64,000 nt of DNA from Candidatus Gastranaerophilales bacterium (GCA_944325885.1 CALVBT010000006.1:1-64000), one strand, 5' to 3'. Shown: positions 36,345 to 43,967, counted from the stretch's first letter. A program made the numbers and translations. The notes: generated by a model from the letters alone, not told the origin.

Positions 36345-36359
36345 AATATAATTATATCA
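36345..36359 (-). promoter_or_regulatory. Extended -10 promoter of uvrC, leaderless
   Basis: TGATATAAT on the minus strand (36351-36359) with six bases to the uvrC ATG, placing the transcript start at or next to the A of ATG. No good -35 box, as usual for extended -10 sites. Confidence 0.5.
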
Positions 36360-36375
36360 AACTATCTAAAATAAT

Positions 36376-36404
36376 TTGTAGTAAAAACCTTTTTAAAGTA
36401 AAAT
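36376..36404 (+). promoter_or_regulatory. Promoter of the CNT transporter gene
   Basis: TTGTAG (36376-36381), 17-base spacer, TAAAAT (36399-36404). AAAGGAA follows six bases before the ATG at 36429. Confidence 0.5.
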
Positions 36405-36428
36405 TAAATAAAAAATAAAGGAATAAGT

Positions 36429-37709
36429 ATGGATAGATTTGTTGGAATTATTGGTATAGCAGTTATTTTAGGCATTGCGTATGCGCTTTCTAATAACAGA
36501 AAGGCAATTTGTTTGAAAACAATAATTCCCGGATTCATCCTGCAGGTGCTTCTGGCAGTGTTTGTTTTAAAGACACCGCCAGGGAAGCAGATTTTCCACG
36601 CAATAGGCATGTTTATCCAAAAAATCCTTGATTTTTCAAACGAAGGCGGAAATTTTGTATTCGGTGTTTTGACCAACAGCCCCGTGAGAATGGAAGAACT
36701 CTTCGGCACGGGTGCAGGGTTTATATTCGCACTGAAATTGATTCCGACAATTATATTTATCCTAATTCTTGTGAATATCCTTTATTATTATGGAATAATG
36801 CAAAGGGTAGTTGAGTTTTGTGCAAAAATCATGTACAAACTTATGAACGTATCAGGGGCAGAGTCATTGTCTAATATAGCGTCTGCTTTTGTAGGGCAGG
36901 TAGAGGCCCAGATTATGATAAAACCGTATCTTGCCACTATGACAATGTCAGAGCTTTTGGCTTCTATGACAGGGTCCATGGCCTGTATAGCCGGCGGGGT
37001 AATGGCAATGTATGTCGGGATGGGCATTCCGGCTGAATATCTGCTGGCAGCGTCTATCATGGCGGCTCCGGGTGCGCTTGTTATTTCAAAGATAGTTTAC
37101 CCGGAAACAGAAGAATCCCAGACCAAAAATGAGGTCAAAGTGGAAATCAAAAAAACTCACGTAAACCTTATTGATTCGATTGCTCACGGGGCTTCTGACG
37201 GGATGAAGGTTTCCATAAATGTAATAGCAATGCTGATTGCGCTAACTGCGTTGATTTCTATGGTGGACTGGATACTGGCTCACATCGGGCTGTTTATGGC
37301 AAATGTTTTGCACATGAATCTGTCTTTTATCAACATTGATTTGGCACATCTTTCATTAAAAGAAATTTTGGGCAGCATATTTTCATTGTTTGCAATAGTT
37401 ATGGGTGTTCCGTTCAAAGAGGCTGCGGATGTGGGTGCGCTTATGGGTACAAAGCTTGTTTTCAACGAGTTTATTGCATATCTTGATTTGACTTCTTTGA
37501 AGTCTGTTTTGAGTGAAAAGAGCATAATTATTGCTTCGTTTGCTTTGTGCGGGTTTGCAAACCTCGGCTCTATTGCGATACAAATCGGCGGCATAGGTGA
37601 ACTCGCTCCGAACAGAAGAAAAGACCTTGCCAGACTCGGAGTCAAGGCACTAGTTTGCGGAACGCTTGCTTCTTATATGTCAGCATGCATTGCCGGAATA
37701 TTGATGTAG
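36429..37709 (+). CDS. Concentrative nucleoside transporter (CNT/NupC family)
   Basis: 426 aa with about ten membrane helices. Family signatures: TPPGKQIFHAIGMF, GAGFIFALKLIPTIIF, SAFVGQVEAQIMIKPYL, GVPFKEAADVGALMGTK, and the C-terminal ANLGSIAIQIGGIGELAPNRR. It imports nucleosides with Na+ or H+. It has its own promoter. The purine nucleoside phosphorylase at 15394 could use its cargo. Confidence 0.93.
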   Translation: MDRFVGIIGIAVILGIAYALSNNRKAICLKTIIPGFILQVLLAVFVLKTPPGKQIFHAIGMFIQKILDFSNEGGNFVFGVLTNSPVRMEELFGTGAGFIFALKLIPTIIFILILVNILYYYGIMQRVVEFCAKIMYKLMNVSGAESLSNIASAFVGQVEAQIMIKPYLATMTMSELLASMTGSMACIAGGVMAMYVGMGIPAEYLLAASIMAAPGALVISKIVYPETEESQTKNEVKVEIKKTHVNLIDSIAHGASDGMKVSINVIAMLIALTALISMVDWILAHIGLFMANVLHMNLSFINIDLAHLSLKEILGSIFSLFAIVMGVPFKEAADVGALMGTKLVFNEFIAYLDLTSLKSVLSEKSIIIASFALCGFANLGSIAIQIGGIGELAPNRRKDLARLGVKALVCGTLASYMSACIAGILM

Positions 37710-37742
37710 CGATTGTTAATTCTGTTGGTTGACGAGATGAAA

Positions 37743-38252
37743 CTACTGGTCGGACTCTTTGTCGTGTTTGAGCAGTTTTTCAAAGTCAGACGGCTTGATT
37801 GACTGGATAAAATCACGAAATTCCTGCGCTTCTTCTTCGTCTTTTGCTGCATCGCAAGAAACAGAACCGTTGGCAAGCACATTTGCAGTGACATAGATAG
37901 GGGCATCTACCCTTATGGCTATAGCAATTGCATCAGACGGACGGGCATCGATTTCCAGTTCTTTGCCTTCTTTGTCTTTAACGTAAATTATTGCGTAATA
38001 AGTTTCTTTTTCAACATCATTTATTTCTATACGGTCAATGGAGCCTTCCATTTTTTCAATAATTTGTACAACCAAATCGTGAGTCATAGGGCGGCTGACC
38101 GCAATATTTTCTATTTTTCTTATGATTGCACTGGCCTCGGCCGAACCTATCCAGATAGGCAGAGCCTTTCTGTTTTCTAAGTCGTGCAAAACAACAATCG
38201 GCGAGCCGGTTCTTGTATCCAGTGCTATTCCCATTACTTTCATTTCTATCAT
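37743..38252 (-). CDS. Bifunctional nuclease (BFN/DUF151) family protein
   Basis: 169 aa. The BFN domain fills most of it: LPIWIGSAEASAI and IDARPSDAIAIAIRVDAPIYV are the signatures. Known relatives have DNase/RNase activity in plants, though many bacterial members are untested. The C-terminal ~40 residues are acidic. It is transcribed from a strong promoter six bases before the ATG, with no ribosome site. Confidence 0.9.
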   Translation of the reverse strand: MIEMKVMGIALDTRTGSPIVVLHDLENRKALPIWIGSAEASAIIRKIENIAVSRPMTHDLVVQIIEKMEGSIDRIEINDVEKETYYAIIYVKDKEGKELEIDARPSDAIAIAIRVDAPIYVTANVLANGSVSCDAAKDEEEAQEFRDFIQSIKPSDFEKLLKHDKESDQ

Positions 38253-38258
38253 ATTTTT

Positions 38259-38310
38259 ATTATAGATTAAAAATTAAAATTAGACAAAGCCAATCGCCTC
38301 ATGATACATT
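38259..38310. promoter_or_regulatory. Divergent overlapping promoters of bfn and aroQ
   Basis: Minus: TTGTCT (38282-38287), 17-base spacer, TATAAT (38259-38264), six bases to the bfn ATG. Plus: TAGACA (38281-38286), 18-base spacer, extended TGATACATT (-10 at 38305-38310), six bases to the aroQ ATG. The two -35 boxes are the same DNA on opposite strands, so polymerase can serve only one gene at a time. Both mRNAs should be leaderless. Confidence 0.65.
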
Positions 38311-38316
38311 AATTGT

Positions 38317-38763
38317 ATGAAAATTTTAGTGATAAACGGGCCAAATTTAAATTTGCTGGGTACAAGAGAGCCGGAGATTTACGGAACATTGACTCTTGAA
38401 AAAATAAATGAAAACCTTGCTGCATACGCAAAAGAGCTGGGCGTGGAAATAGAAACGTTCCAGAGCAATATTGAAGGCGAGATTGTGGACAAAATCCAGC
38501 AGGCAAAATTGGATGGTGAGGGTTGCTGCGGTATTGTAATCAATCCTGCTGCTTACACTCACACGAGCGTGGCTATCCGTGATGCCATCAGTGCAGTGAG
38601 CCTGCCTGCTGTTGAGGTGCATATTTCTAACATCCACAACAGAGAAGAGTTCAGGAAAAATTCTTTGATTGCGCCTGTGTGTATAGGGCAGATTGCGGGG
38701 TTCGGGCAGGACAGCTACAAACTTGCGCTAGAGGGGCTTGTAAATTATATAAAAAATGCCTGA
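38317..38763 (+). CDS. aroQ: Type II 3-dehydroquinate dehydratase
   Basis: 148 aa, full length. [18 protein letters not shown] (catalytic Tyr region), [32 protein letters not shown] and [14 protein letters not shown] are the complete family signature. It dehydrates 3-dehydroquinate in the shikimate pathway. It is preceded directly by a promoter and has no ribosome site. Confidence 0.97.
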   Translation: MKILVINGPNLNLLGTREPEIYGTLTLEKINENLAAYAKELGVEIETFQSNIEGEIVDKIQQAKLDGEGCCGIVINPAAYTHTSVAIRDAISAVSLPAVEVHISNIHNREEFRKNSLIAPVCIGQIAGFGQDSYKLALEGLVNYIKNA

Positions 38764-39179
38764 GATGCCTTGTTTGCAGTGAAATTTAATTTAGAAACCT
38801 TTTACGAAGCTTTGTACAACAACTTATCAAAACATCTGCAGGGCGAGTGTGTCTGAGGGCTGGGGAACAGCCCGAGTTGCGAGACTTGAGTTTTGATTAG
38901 TTGATGTAGAAGCGTAGTATCAGGTTGAAAAATTAAATTTCACTGTAAAAATTAAGCAGCAGAACGGCTTTTAATAATTATTTGAGAGAATAAAACATAA
39001 CTCATCTAACCGTATGTTGAAATGGTTGCTGTCTATGTGATATAAAAATTATGTAGATTCGTTAACATTAGGGTTGAAAAAATGATATCTTTGTTGCTAC
39101 AATATTAACAATAGTAACAAACTAGTTGACCATTAATATCATCACCCCTTAAAAAACAAAATTTGGATTGTATCTGACA
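38764..39179. other. Gene-free spacer with a 171-bp inverted-end element
   Basis: Contains the element at 38776-38946; the remaining 230 bases are AT-rich with no clear gene or promoter. The sequence after the element (CAGAACGGCTTTTAATAATTATTTG) resembles that after repeat copies B and C. Confidence 0.6.
38776..38946. repeat. 171-bp MITE-like element
   Basis: Ends are GCAGTGAAATTTAATTT (38776-38792) and AAATTAAATTTCACTGT (38930-38946), inverted copies with one mismatch at the outer base. An inner pair CAACTTATCAAAAC / GTTTTGATTAGTTG continues the symmetry, so a single strand could fold end to end. The ends match those of the 0.5-kb repeats. No coding capacity. Confidence 0.7.
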
Positions 39180-40082
39180 ATGAAATATCGAATTGGAATT
39201 AAATTTTTATTTACAGGCATCTCATTATTAATTTTAACTTTTTGTACAAATTTTACAGTACAGGCATCTGATTATCAGTATAAAGTTCTTGACCCGAAAT
39301 ATAACCCTCAGGCAGAAAAACTTTTGGAAGGTAAAATGCCGGAGGTTAAGGTCGTGGATTATGAACAGCAAAAGCCGTTTTTTGATTTTAAAATCTTTTT
39401 TGCGGTCCTTGCTCTCGTGCTGTTCCCGTCAGGGATTATGTATCTTGTGGTGAAAACATTTAAAGAAATCTCGGAAGATGTTCCGGGCAGAAGCTCTCAA
39501 GAACAGATTATCGGCAATATAAAAATAGAAAAAAGAGAAGAAAAAGAACCTGTTGAAAAAACGTTAAAGGCAGAACAAAAACAGGTAAATGTGAAACAAG
39601 AATCAGCTTCTGCAAAAAGCGTAAGCCCAAAGATTGAACAAAACCCGCAAAAAACTGTTGCAGTTAATAATGCAACTCCTGTTATTCAGCAAAATAAAAG
39701 CAGAAATATCGGGGCTGTGCAGCCTGCTGTTTCAAAGCAGTCACCGAGAAACAAAATTACTGATAATACCAATTTTTCGATAAACAAATATTTTTCGTCC
39801 ACTGTTACAAAAAAACAGAACCCTATGCTGTTGAATACATCTGTACTCGGAACAGACAAGGGGCTTTGTTTGGTTGAATACAATCAAAAATATTCTCTCA
39901 TCGGATATATCGGAAACGAAATATTTATGCTCAATCAGTTTGACAGCATAAATAGCAGCGAAATCCGCTCCCGTTTGTCTGATTCTAACGAGCTGCGTGA
40001 CAGATATATCGTTAGACTGGGCGATTACAAGGCTCTTGTCGAAGTAAGCGATACAAAAATGAATCTTTTGCTTGAGTTATAA
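39180..40082 (+). CDS. Membrane protein with FliO-like C-terminal domain
   Basis: 301 aa from ATG 39180; a TTG 12 bases earlier is possible, but GGA spacing favours the ATG. It has a signal-like N-terminus (~1-28, FLFTGISLLILTFCTNFTV), a second hydrophobic segment at ~66-90 (FFAVLALVLFPSGIMYLVV), a long Lys/Gln/Pro-poor linker, and a final ~80-residue domain beginning NTSVLGTDKGLCLVEYNQKY. That pattern resembles FliO (LG..K.L.LVEV...LIG). FliO helps insert FliP in the flagellar export gate. No fli genes flank it, so this is tentative. Confidence 0.5.
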   Translation: MKYRIGIKFLFTGISLLILTFCTNFTVQASDYQYKVLDPKYNPQAEKLLEGKMPEVKVVDYEQQKPFFDFKIFFAVLALVLFPSGIMYLVVKTFKEISEDVPGRSSQEQIIGNIKIEKREEKEPVEKTLKAEQKQVNVKQESASAKSVSPKIEQNPQKTVAVNNATPVIQQNKSRNIGAVQPAVSKQSPRNKITDNTNFSINKYFSSTVTKKQNPMLLNTSVLGTDKGLCLVEYNQKYSLIGYIGNEIFMLNQFDSINSSEIRSRLSDSNELRDRYIVRLGDYKALVEVSDTKMNLLLEL

Positions 40083-40089
40083 TTAAGTA

Positions 40090-41295
40090 ATGAAAAAAGT
40101 TTTGATTTTATTTTTTGTTGCGGTTATTTGTGCCGGTTTGTTTTTTTGCTCGAGGCAAAATCAAGACCGCAGAACAGTGATAAAATTTTCAAGCTGGGGG
40201 TCAAAAAGCGAAACAGCACTTTTGCTGCCGTTGATAGCACAGTTTGAGCGGGAGAATCCTGATATAAAAGTGGAATTTTTGCATATCCCGCAGAATTATT
40301 TTCAAAAACTGCATCTGTTGTTTGCATCGAACCTTGCTCCTGATGTGGTTTTTGTGAACAACCATTATGCGCTCAAATATATCAAAGCCGGATTGCTTGA
40401 GGATTTGACCCCGTATGTGAACAGGGCGGATTTTTTTGAAAAAGCTCTTGAGGGTTTTAGTTATGAAGGGAAAATTTATGCTGTGCCGAGAGATGTTTCT
40501 GTGCTGGTAGTTTTTTATAACAAAGACCTTTTTAGAAAGTATAGCATTCCCTTTCCTGAAGAGGGCTGGAGTTTTGAACAGTATTTGAAAACAGCACAAA
40601 AGTTTAAAGCAGCGGGAGTTTGGGGTACGAGTTTTGAGCAGGATGTTATTTTCTGGCTTCCGTATCTTTTTAGCAGCGGGGCTTCTGTGTTGAGCGAGGA
40701 TGGCAGGACCCTGCTTATAAACAATGCAGATGCCCTTGAAGCATTGCAGTTTTATGCTGATTTGGCAAACAGGTATGCTGTTGCGCCGAAAAAGTCTGAC
40801 AGTGCGAGTTTTACCATGGCACAGCTGTTTTTGCAGCAAAAATTGGCTATGCAGGTGTCGGGCAGATGGCTTGTGCCAAAATACAGGTCTGATGCAGAAT
40901 TCGACTGGGATATTGCGGAGTTTCCGTGCGGGAAAAAAGGGTCGGTTGTGAATATTGATGCTTCCGGTTATGCAATGTCCAAAAAATCAAAACATAAACA
41001 GGCTGCACTAAAATTTATAGAGTTTATCTCTTCAAAAGATTCTCTGGAAACACTTGCAAAAAGCGGACTTATCGTGCCGGCAAGGAAGGATATTGCATAT
41101 TCTGACGTGTTTTTGGATAAAAATGAAAAACCTGTGAATTCAACGGCTTTTTTGAACGCTGTTAAAACAGGCAGAGTTACACCTGTCAACGAGGATTACC
41201 AAAAGTTGACAGACAGCTTAAAAATTCTGCTCGAGCCGGTGTTTTTCGGCAAAACCACAGCAAAGCAGGCTCTCAAAAATTTACGCCTGAATTAG
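40090..41295 (+). CDS. Extracellular solute-binding lipoprotein (sugar ABC type)
   Basis: 401 aa. N-terminal hydrophobic stretch with Cys20 (LFFC) as lipid anchor; Phe before Cys is unusual, and C14 is an alternative. Family 1 solute-binding features: IKFSSWGSKSETALL, FERENPDIKVEFLHIP, APDVVFVNN, YAVPRDVSVLVVFYNKDLF and MQVSGRWLVP. It would hand a sugar or oligosaccharide to an ABC permease, but no permease or ATPase gene is nearby. It starts eight bases after the FliO-like gene. Confidence 0.88.
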   Translation: MKKVLILFFVAVICAGLFFCSRQNQDRRTVIKFSSWGSKSETALLLPLIAQFERENPDIKVEFLHIPQNYFQKLHLLFASNLAPDVVFVNNHYALKYIKAGLLEDLTPYVNRADFFEKALEGFSYEGKIYAVPRDVSVLVVFYNKDLFRKYSIPFPEEGWSFEQYLKTAQKFKAAGVWGTSFEQDVIFWLPYLFSSGASVLSEDGRTLLINNADALEALQFYADLANRYAVAPKKSDSASFTMAQLFLQQKLAMQVSGRWLVPKYRSDAEFDWDIAEFPCGKKGSVVNIDASGYAMSKKSKHKQAALKFIEFISSKDSLETLAKSGLIVPARKDIAYSDVFLDKNEKPVNSTAFLNAVKTGRVTPVNEDYQKLTDSLKILLEPVFFGKTTAKQALKNLRLN

Positions 41296-41321
41296 CCGGA
41301 GTCAGTTGACTATATGAAATA
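41296..41321 (+). repeat. GTCAGTTGAC-type gene-end motif, copy 3
   Basis: CCGGAGTCAGTTGACTATATG followed by AAATA fills the whole 27-base gap between two convergent stop codons. AGTCA-GT-TGACT is a perfect small palindrome within it. Confidence 0.65.
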
Positions 41322-41322
41322 T

Positions 41323-41817
41323 TTATATCGCACCGAGCATCATATATCTGTTGACAGAGGATGCAATGTAAGAAGACGAATAGCTGATACTGTCACGTTT
41401 TGAGGAGTTGTATTCTTCTTCGACCTGATCTTTGAGAGCCTGATAGTAGGCTTCTTCTTCGTCAGTGTAGGCCATGTAGATTTCGTAATCAAGACGATCT
41501 ATGGTTGTATCGTAGTCCTCATCGAGATTCCCTGTAATAGTGAGGTTCAGAGAGTTCATGATGTCATCAAATGGAATAGAATCACGGGTCTGAGAAGAAG
41601 ATTCTTCCTGTCTTTGCATCCACTCTTCTATGTACTGTGCTGTTTGCAGACGGATTTTATCCGTATCTTTATCCCCTGATGGTGAAAGTCCGTACAGAGC
41701 CAATTCTTGCATAATAGCTTGATATTCGTAGTCGATTTCCTCAGCTTTTTTCTTGTCTGTTACTGAGGAAGGGACATACATTGATAACATATATGAGGCT
41801 ATTGGACTTACTGACAT
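41323..41817 (-). CDS. MSVSP-leader protein, 164 aa
   Basis: Start ATG at 41817 (MSVSPIASYMLSMYVP) has GGTGAT seven bases upstream; a TTG six codons earlier is the other option. The protein is mostly acidic and helical, rich in Glu/Asp/Tyr (LDYEIYMAYTDEEEAYYQAL), ending SSSYIASSVNRYMMLGAI. No membrane segment or known domain. It shares its opening with the gene at 50965 (MSVSPVNNS). It sits immediately downstream of the candidate 6S RNA on the same strand. Confidence 0.65.
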   Translation of the reverse strand: MSVSPIASYMLSMYVPSSVTDKKKAEEIDYEYQAIMQELALYGLSPSGDKDTDKIRLQTAQYIEEWMQRQEESSSQTRDSIPFDDIMNSLNLTITGNLDEDYDTTIDRLDYEIYMAYTDEEEAYYQALKDQVEEEYNSSKRDSISYSSSYIASSVNRYMMLGAI

Positions 41818-41909
41818 ATTGACATCACCATTCAAATTTTACTTTCTATCATGATAATGCCCACTTTTTACAATTTTTAAACACTTTTTTAAAAAAAAAT
41901 TAAAAAATT

Positions 41910-42089
41910 TTAAAATAAAAACCCTATACAAGTACGATTTTGTTACCTGCGTGGCTCGCAGGTGGGTGAGTGCCTAGACTTTTCCGTTTCCTACTGGCGT
42001 ATAAAATACGGTAGGTATACTTCAAAGTTTTCGCGTCGCCTCTCCCGATAGTAAATAATGTAGGAACAAAATTAATACCTGTATAGAGT
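41910..42089 (-). ncRNA. Candidate 6S-like RNA
   Basis: Closing stem: CTATACA (41924-41930) with TGTATAG (42080-42086), and ATTTTGTT (41937-41944) with AACAAAAT (42065-42072). On the minus strand the 5' side of the central loop is unpaired and the 3' side carries a perfect hairpin ACCTGCG/CGCAGGT (41945-41963). The upper arm is GGGTGAG/CTCTCCC (41964-41970, 42040-42046), AGACTTT/AAAGTTT (41976-41982, 42024-42030) and CCTAC..CGTAT/ATACG-GTAGG (41990-42015). This long rod with a central bubble is the 6S RNA layout. The 3' end is GGGTTTTTATTTT. Sequence match to known 6S RNAs was not tested. Confidence 0.5.
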
Positions 42090-42095
42090 ATTAAT

Positions 42096-42124
42096 ATTTT
42101 ATACTTTTTTGTTATAATAAACAA
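42096..42124 (-). promoter_or_regulatory. Promoter of the 6S-like RNA
   Basis: On the minus strand TTGTTT (42119-42124), 17-base spacer, TAAAAT (42096-42101), giving a start near 42089, just before the closing stem. It overlaps the plus-strand TATAAT at 42113-42118. Confidence 0.5.
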
Positions 42125-42158
42125 GTGTTGCACATAAAAATCAGACAGGTGGTAAGGA

Positions 42159-42347
42159 ATGGATAAAATCACAATCAGATCGGACAGACAGGACGATTAC
42201 ACTTTTACTTATAGAGGAGAAGAGGTTGTCTTAAAAGCCGGTTCTATTTTGAGTATTGCAAACGGGCTGAACGATGTTGTTTTGCCGACTACGCAGATGA
42301 AAATAATGAACAACCTGATTGTTATAAAAGATTCTGTAAAAAAATAG
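42159..42347 (+). CDS. Small protein of unknown function, 62 aa
   Basis: AGGTGG and AAGGA precede the ATG. The sequence is soluble and mixed alpha/beta (ITIRSDRQDDYTFTYRGEE, VVLPTTQMKIMNNLIVI), with no Cys and no membrane segment. A strong terminator follows 14 bases after the stop, so it is a one-gene unit with its own signals, which supports it being real. Function unknown. Confidence 0.65.
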   Translation: MDKITIRSDRQDDYTFTYRGEEVVLKAGSILSIANGLNDVVLPTTQMKIMNNLIVIKDSVKK

Positions 42348-42360
42348 TTTTTTTAAAATA

Positions 42361-42400
42361 AAAAAGCCGCCTGTCTAGTGTTTGAACGGGCGGCTTTTTT
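42361..42400 (+). terminator. Terminator of the 62-aa gene
   Basis: AAAAAGCCGCC (42361-42371) pairs with GGCGGCTTTTTT (42389-42400); it can act in both directions. Confidence 0.85.
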
Positions 42401-42422
42401 GTTGTTCTTATTCTATAATCGA

Positions 42423-42447
42423 CCGGAGTCAGTTGATTATATGAAAT
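42423..42447 (+). repeat. GTCAGTTGAC-type gene-end motif, copy 4
   Basis: CCGGAGTCAGTTGATTATATG then AAATAT, one base changed from copy 3. It touches the stop codon of the EF-hand gene. Confidence 0.6.
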
Positions 42448-42448
42448 A

Positions 42449-43003
42449 TTATGAATTGTCTTTAGGATAAAGATTGTCAACGAGGCTGGAGGGTTCGCTG
42501 TCAGAGTCTTCACTTCCGTAGAATACGCTCATAGAGCTGGGCTTGAAGGATTGGTATTCTGTTTTTAATTTCTCTTCATCTGCCTTGAGGCTGAAAGCCT
42601 GAATCTCCGAGTTTGTTACTCTGCCGTCTTTGTTTGTGTCAATCTGGTTGAAGTATGTTAAAACATTGCTGAGCATTTCGCTGTTGCCCATTCCGCTGGA
42701 ACACAGCTGGCAAAGCTCCTGATAGGATAGTCCGCTTTGGGATAGTTTGTTTGTGAGGTTGCTCATATCATCTGCACTGATTTTGCCGTCACCGTCTTTG
42801 TCTATAGCAGCAAAATTTGAGGACAAAAACTGTGCAAAGGACATGTTGCCGCCCAACTGCGCTATAGTTGTGTTTGAGGGGTTTGTGATATCTTCTATTG
42901 TCAAACCGCCTTTACTTGAGCTGTTTTGTGCAAGGATTGAATAAGTGTTTGACAACCCGCTCAGGGCGTTTGCAAACAGAGCCTGACCATTCATTAATGA
43001 CAT
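42449..43003 (-). CDS. EF-hand calcium-binding protein, 184 aa
   Basis: Two canonical EF-hand loops: DKDGDGKISADD (~77-88) and DTNKDGRVTNSE (~127-138), each with Asp at 1, 3, 5 and an acidic residue at 12. The rest is Ser/Asn/Gln-rich with no signal peptide; the opening MSLMNGQALFANALSGLSN is amphipathic. Likely calcium binding. The C-terminus is Ser/Asp/Glu-rich and disordered. AAGGAGA lies before the ATG. It forms a same-strand pair with the MGLAASQAR protein upstream, but a terminator lies between. Confidence 0.85.
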   Translation of the reverse strand: MSLMNGQALFANALSGLSNTYSILAQNSSSKGGLTIEDITNPSNTTIAQLGGNMSFAQFLSSNFAAIDKDGDGKISADDMSNLTNKLSQSGLSYQELCQLCSSGMGNSEMLSNVLTYFNQIDTNKDGRVTNSEIQAFSLKADEEKLKTEYQSFKPSSMSVFYGSEDSDSEPSSLVDNLYPKDNS

Positions 43004-43141
43004 AATTATCTCCTTATTTTTTGATAGTGTACGGGGATTTTTACAATTATATACATCAGTTTAAGGTTTTTTGCGCAAAAGTAAACCGTTTAATTAAAGT
43101 ATTTATAAAAATATGGCTCTTTGGAGCCAAAATAAACAATA

Positions 43142-43178
43142 AAAAAACCGCCGGAGAAGTTGAATTTGGCGGTTTTTT
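43142..43178 (-). terminator. Terminator after the MGLAASQAR gene
   Basis: AAAAAACCGCC (43142-43152) pairs with GGCGGTTTTTT (43168-43178), nearly perfect, bidirectional. A second small hairpin GGCTC-TTTG-GAGCC is at 43115-43128. Confidence 0.85.
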
Positions 43179-43217
43179 AAAAAGGGTTTGCGAATAGTAG
43201 TAAGTTAAGTAAGTTTA

Positions 43218-43967
43218 TTAGCTGAATACTTTAAATGTTCTTTCAATGTTCTTTTCCATAACTTTTTTAACGGAATCGATTTCAGTATCACAAGCCTTTT
43301 GCTGAGTTTCAACCTGATTCAAGTCATTCTGTAAACGTTTTTCCTTAACTTGAATAGAAGCAGTCTTTCTTTCATATTCGGCTTCAGCTTCTCTGTCATT
43401 GTCTGTGTAATAAGACTGTGTAAAGCTGTTGTTACCGTTTAAATCAATGTCCTGTCCGTCAGCTGTATAAATCTTTAATGTGCCTCTGTTATAAGCTTCA
43501 AGAATTTGATATCCTGTAAGATTGTCAGATCTTCTGTCAGTTCTTGTAACTTCAACAGGTGTTGCATCGTATTTTTTCTTTTCTTCTTCAGAAAGAGTAT
43601 TGTATACGCTGTCAGGAATAGATGCTTCACCATTCAATCCTTTGTGTACCATTTCAGTATTGTTAGTGTAAGTAGAAGACCATTCGTAAAATCCGTTTTC
43701 AGGATCGTTGCCTTCTAATAACATTACTTTGTAACCTTGGTCTTTTAACCACTGTGCGCTAACTTGAACTGTAGCTTGGTCAGTAGAAAGAGCATCAATG
43801 TGATAAAGAGTCTGATCGCTAATCTTTGTAGAATATTCTCTAGCAACCTGCTCAGTCTGCATTGCAAGAATCATTTCAGAATTAGTAATCTGTTGCGCTC
43901 TGTACTCCAAATCAGATTTTCTAGCTGTTAAAAGTAACAATCTTGCTTGTGATGCTGCTAAACCCAT
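43218..43967 (-). CDS. MGLAASQAR-type protein, 249 aa
   Basis: The N-terminus MGLAASQARLLLLTARKSD followed by LEYRAQQITN is a recurrent opening of a poorly known family in flagellated and uncultured bacteria. The middle is soluble, with Asn/Thr/Tyr-rich loops. The C-terminal ~60 residues form a coiled coil ending KKVMEKNIERTFKVFS. The helix-globule-helix layout with helices at both ends recalls flagellar rod/hook-type proteins, but no such family motif is proved. Own terminator; a clean ribosome site (AAGGAGC) precedes the ATG. Confidence 0.7.
   Translation of the reverse strand: MGLAASQARLLLLTARKSDLEYRAQQITNSEMILAMQTEQVAREYSTKISDQTLYHIDALSTDQATVQVSAQWLKDQGYKVMLLEGNDPENGFYEWSSTYTNNTEMVHKGLNGEASIPDSVYNTLSEEEKKKYDATPVEVTRTDRRSDNLTGYQILEAYNRGTLKIYTADGQDIDLNGNNSFTQSYYTDNDREAEAEYERKTASIQVKEKRLQNDLNQVETQQKACDTEIDSVKKVMEKNIERTFKVFS

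Larger units (their letters stand above)
41818..42158. other. Spacer holding a structured RNA and two promoters
   Basis: 41818-41909 is A/T homopolymer-rich with no gene. 41910-42089 is the structured RNA candidate; 42096-42124 holds its promoter; TATAAT at 42113-42118 on the plus strand would serve the small gene at 42159. Confidence 0.6.

Noticed and set aside
41924-42115. Plus-strand riboswitch controlling the 62-aa gene, ending in AGTAT...ATACT-T6
   Set aside because: Possible, but no known riboswitch core was recognised, the terminator stem is only five A/T-rich pairs, and the promoter and bubble layout fit the minus strand better.
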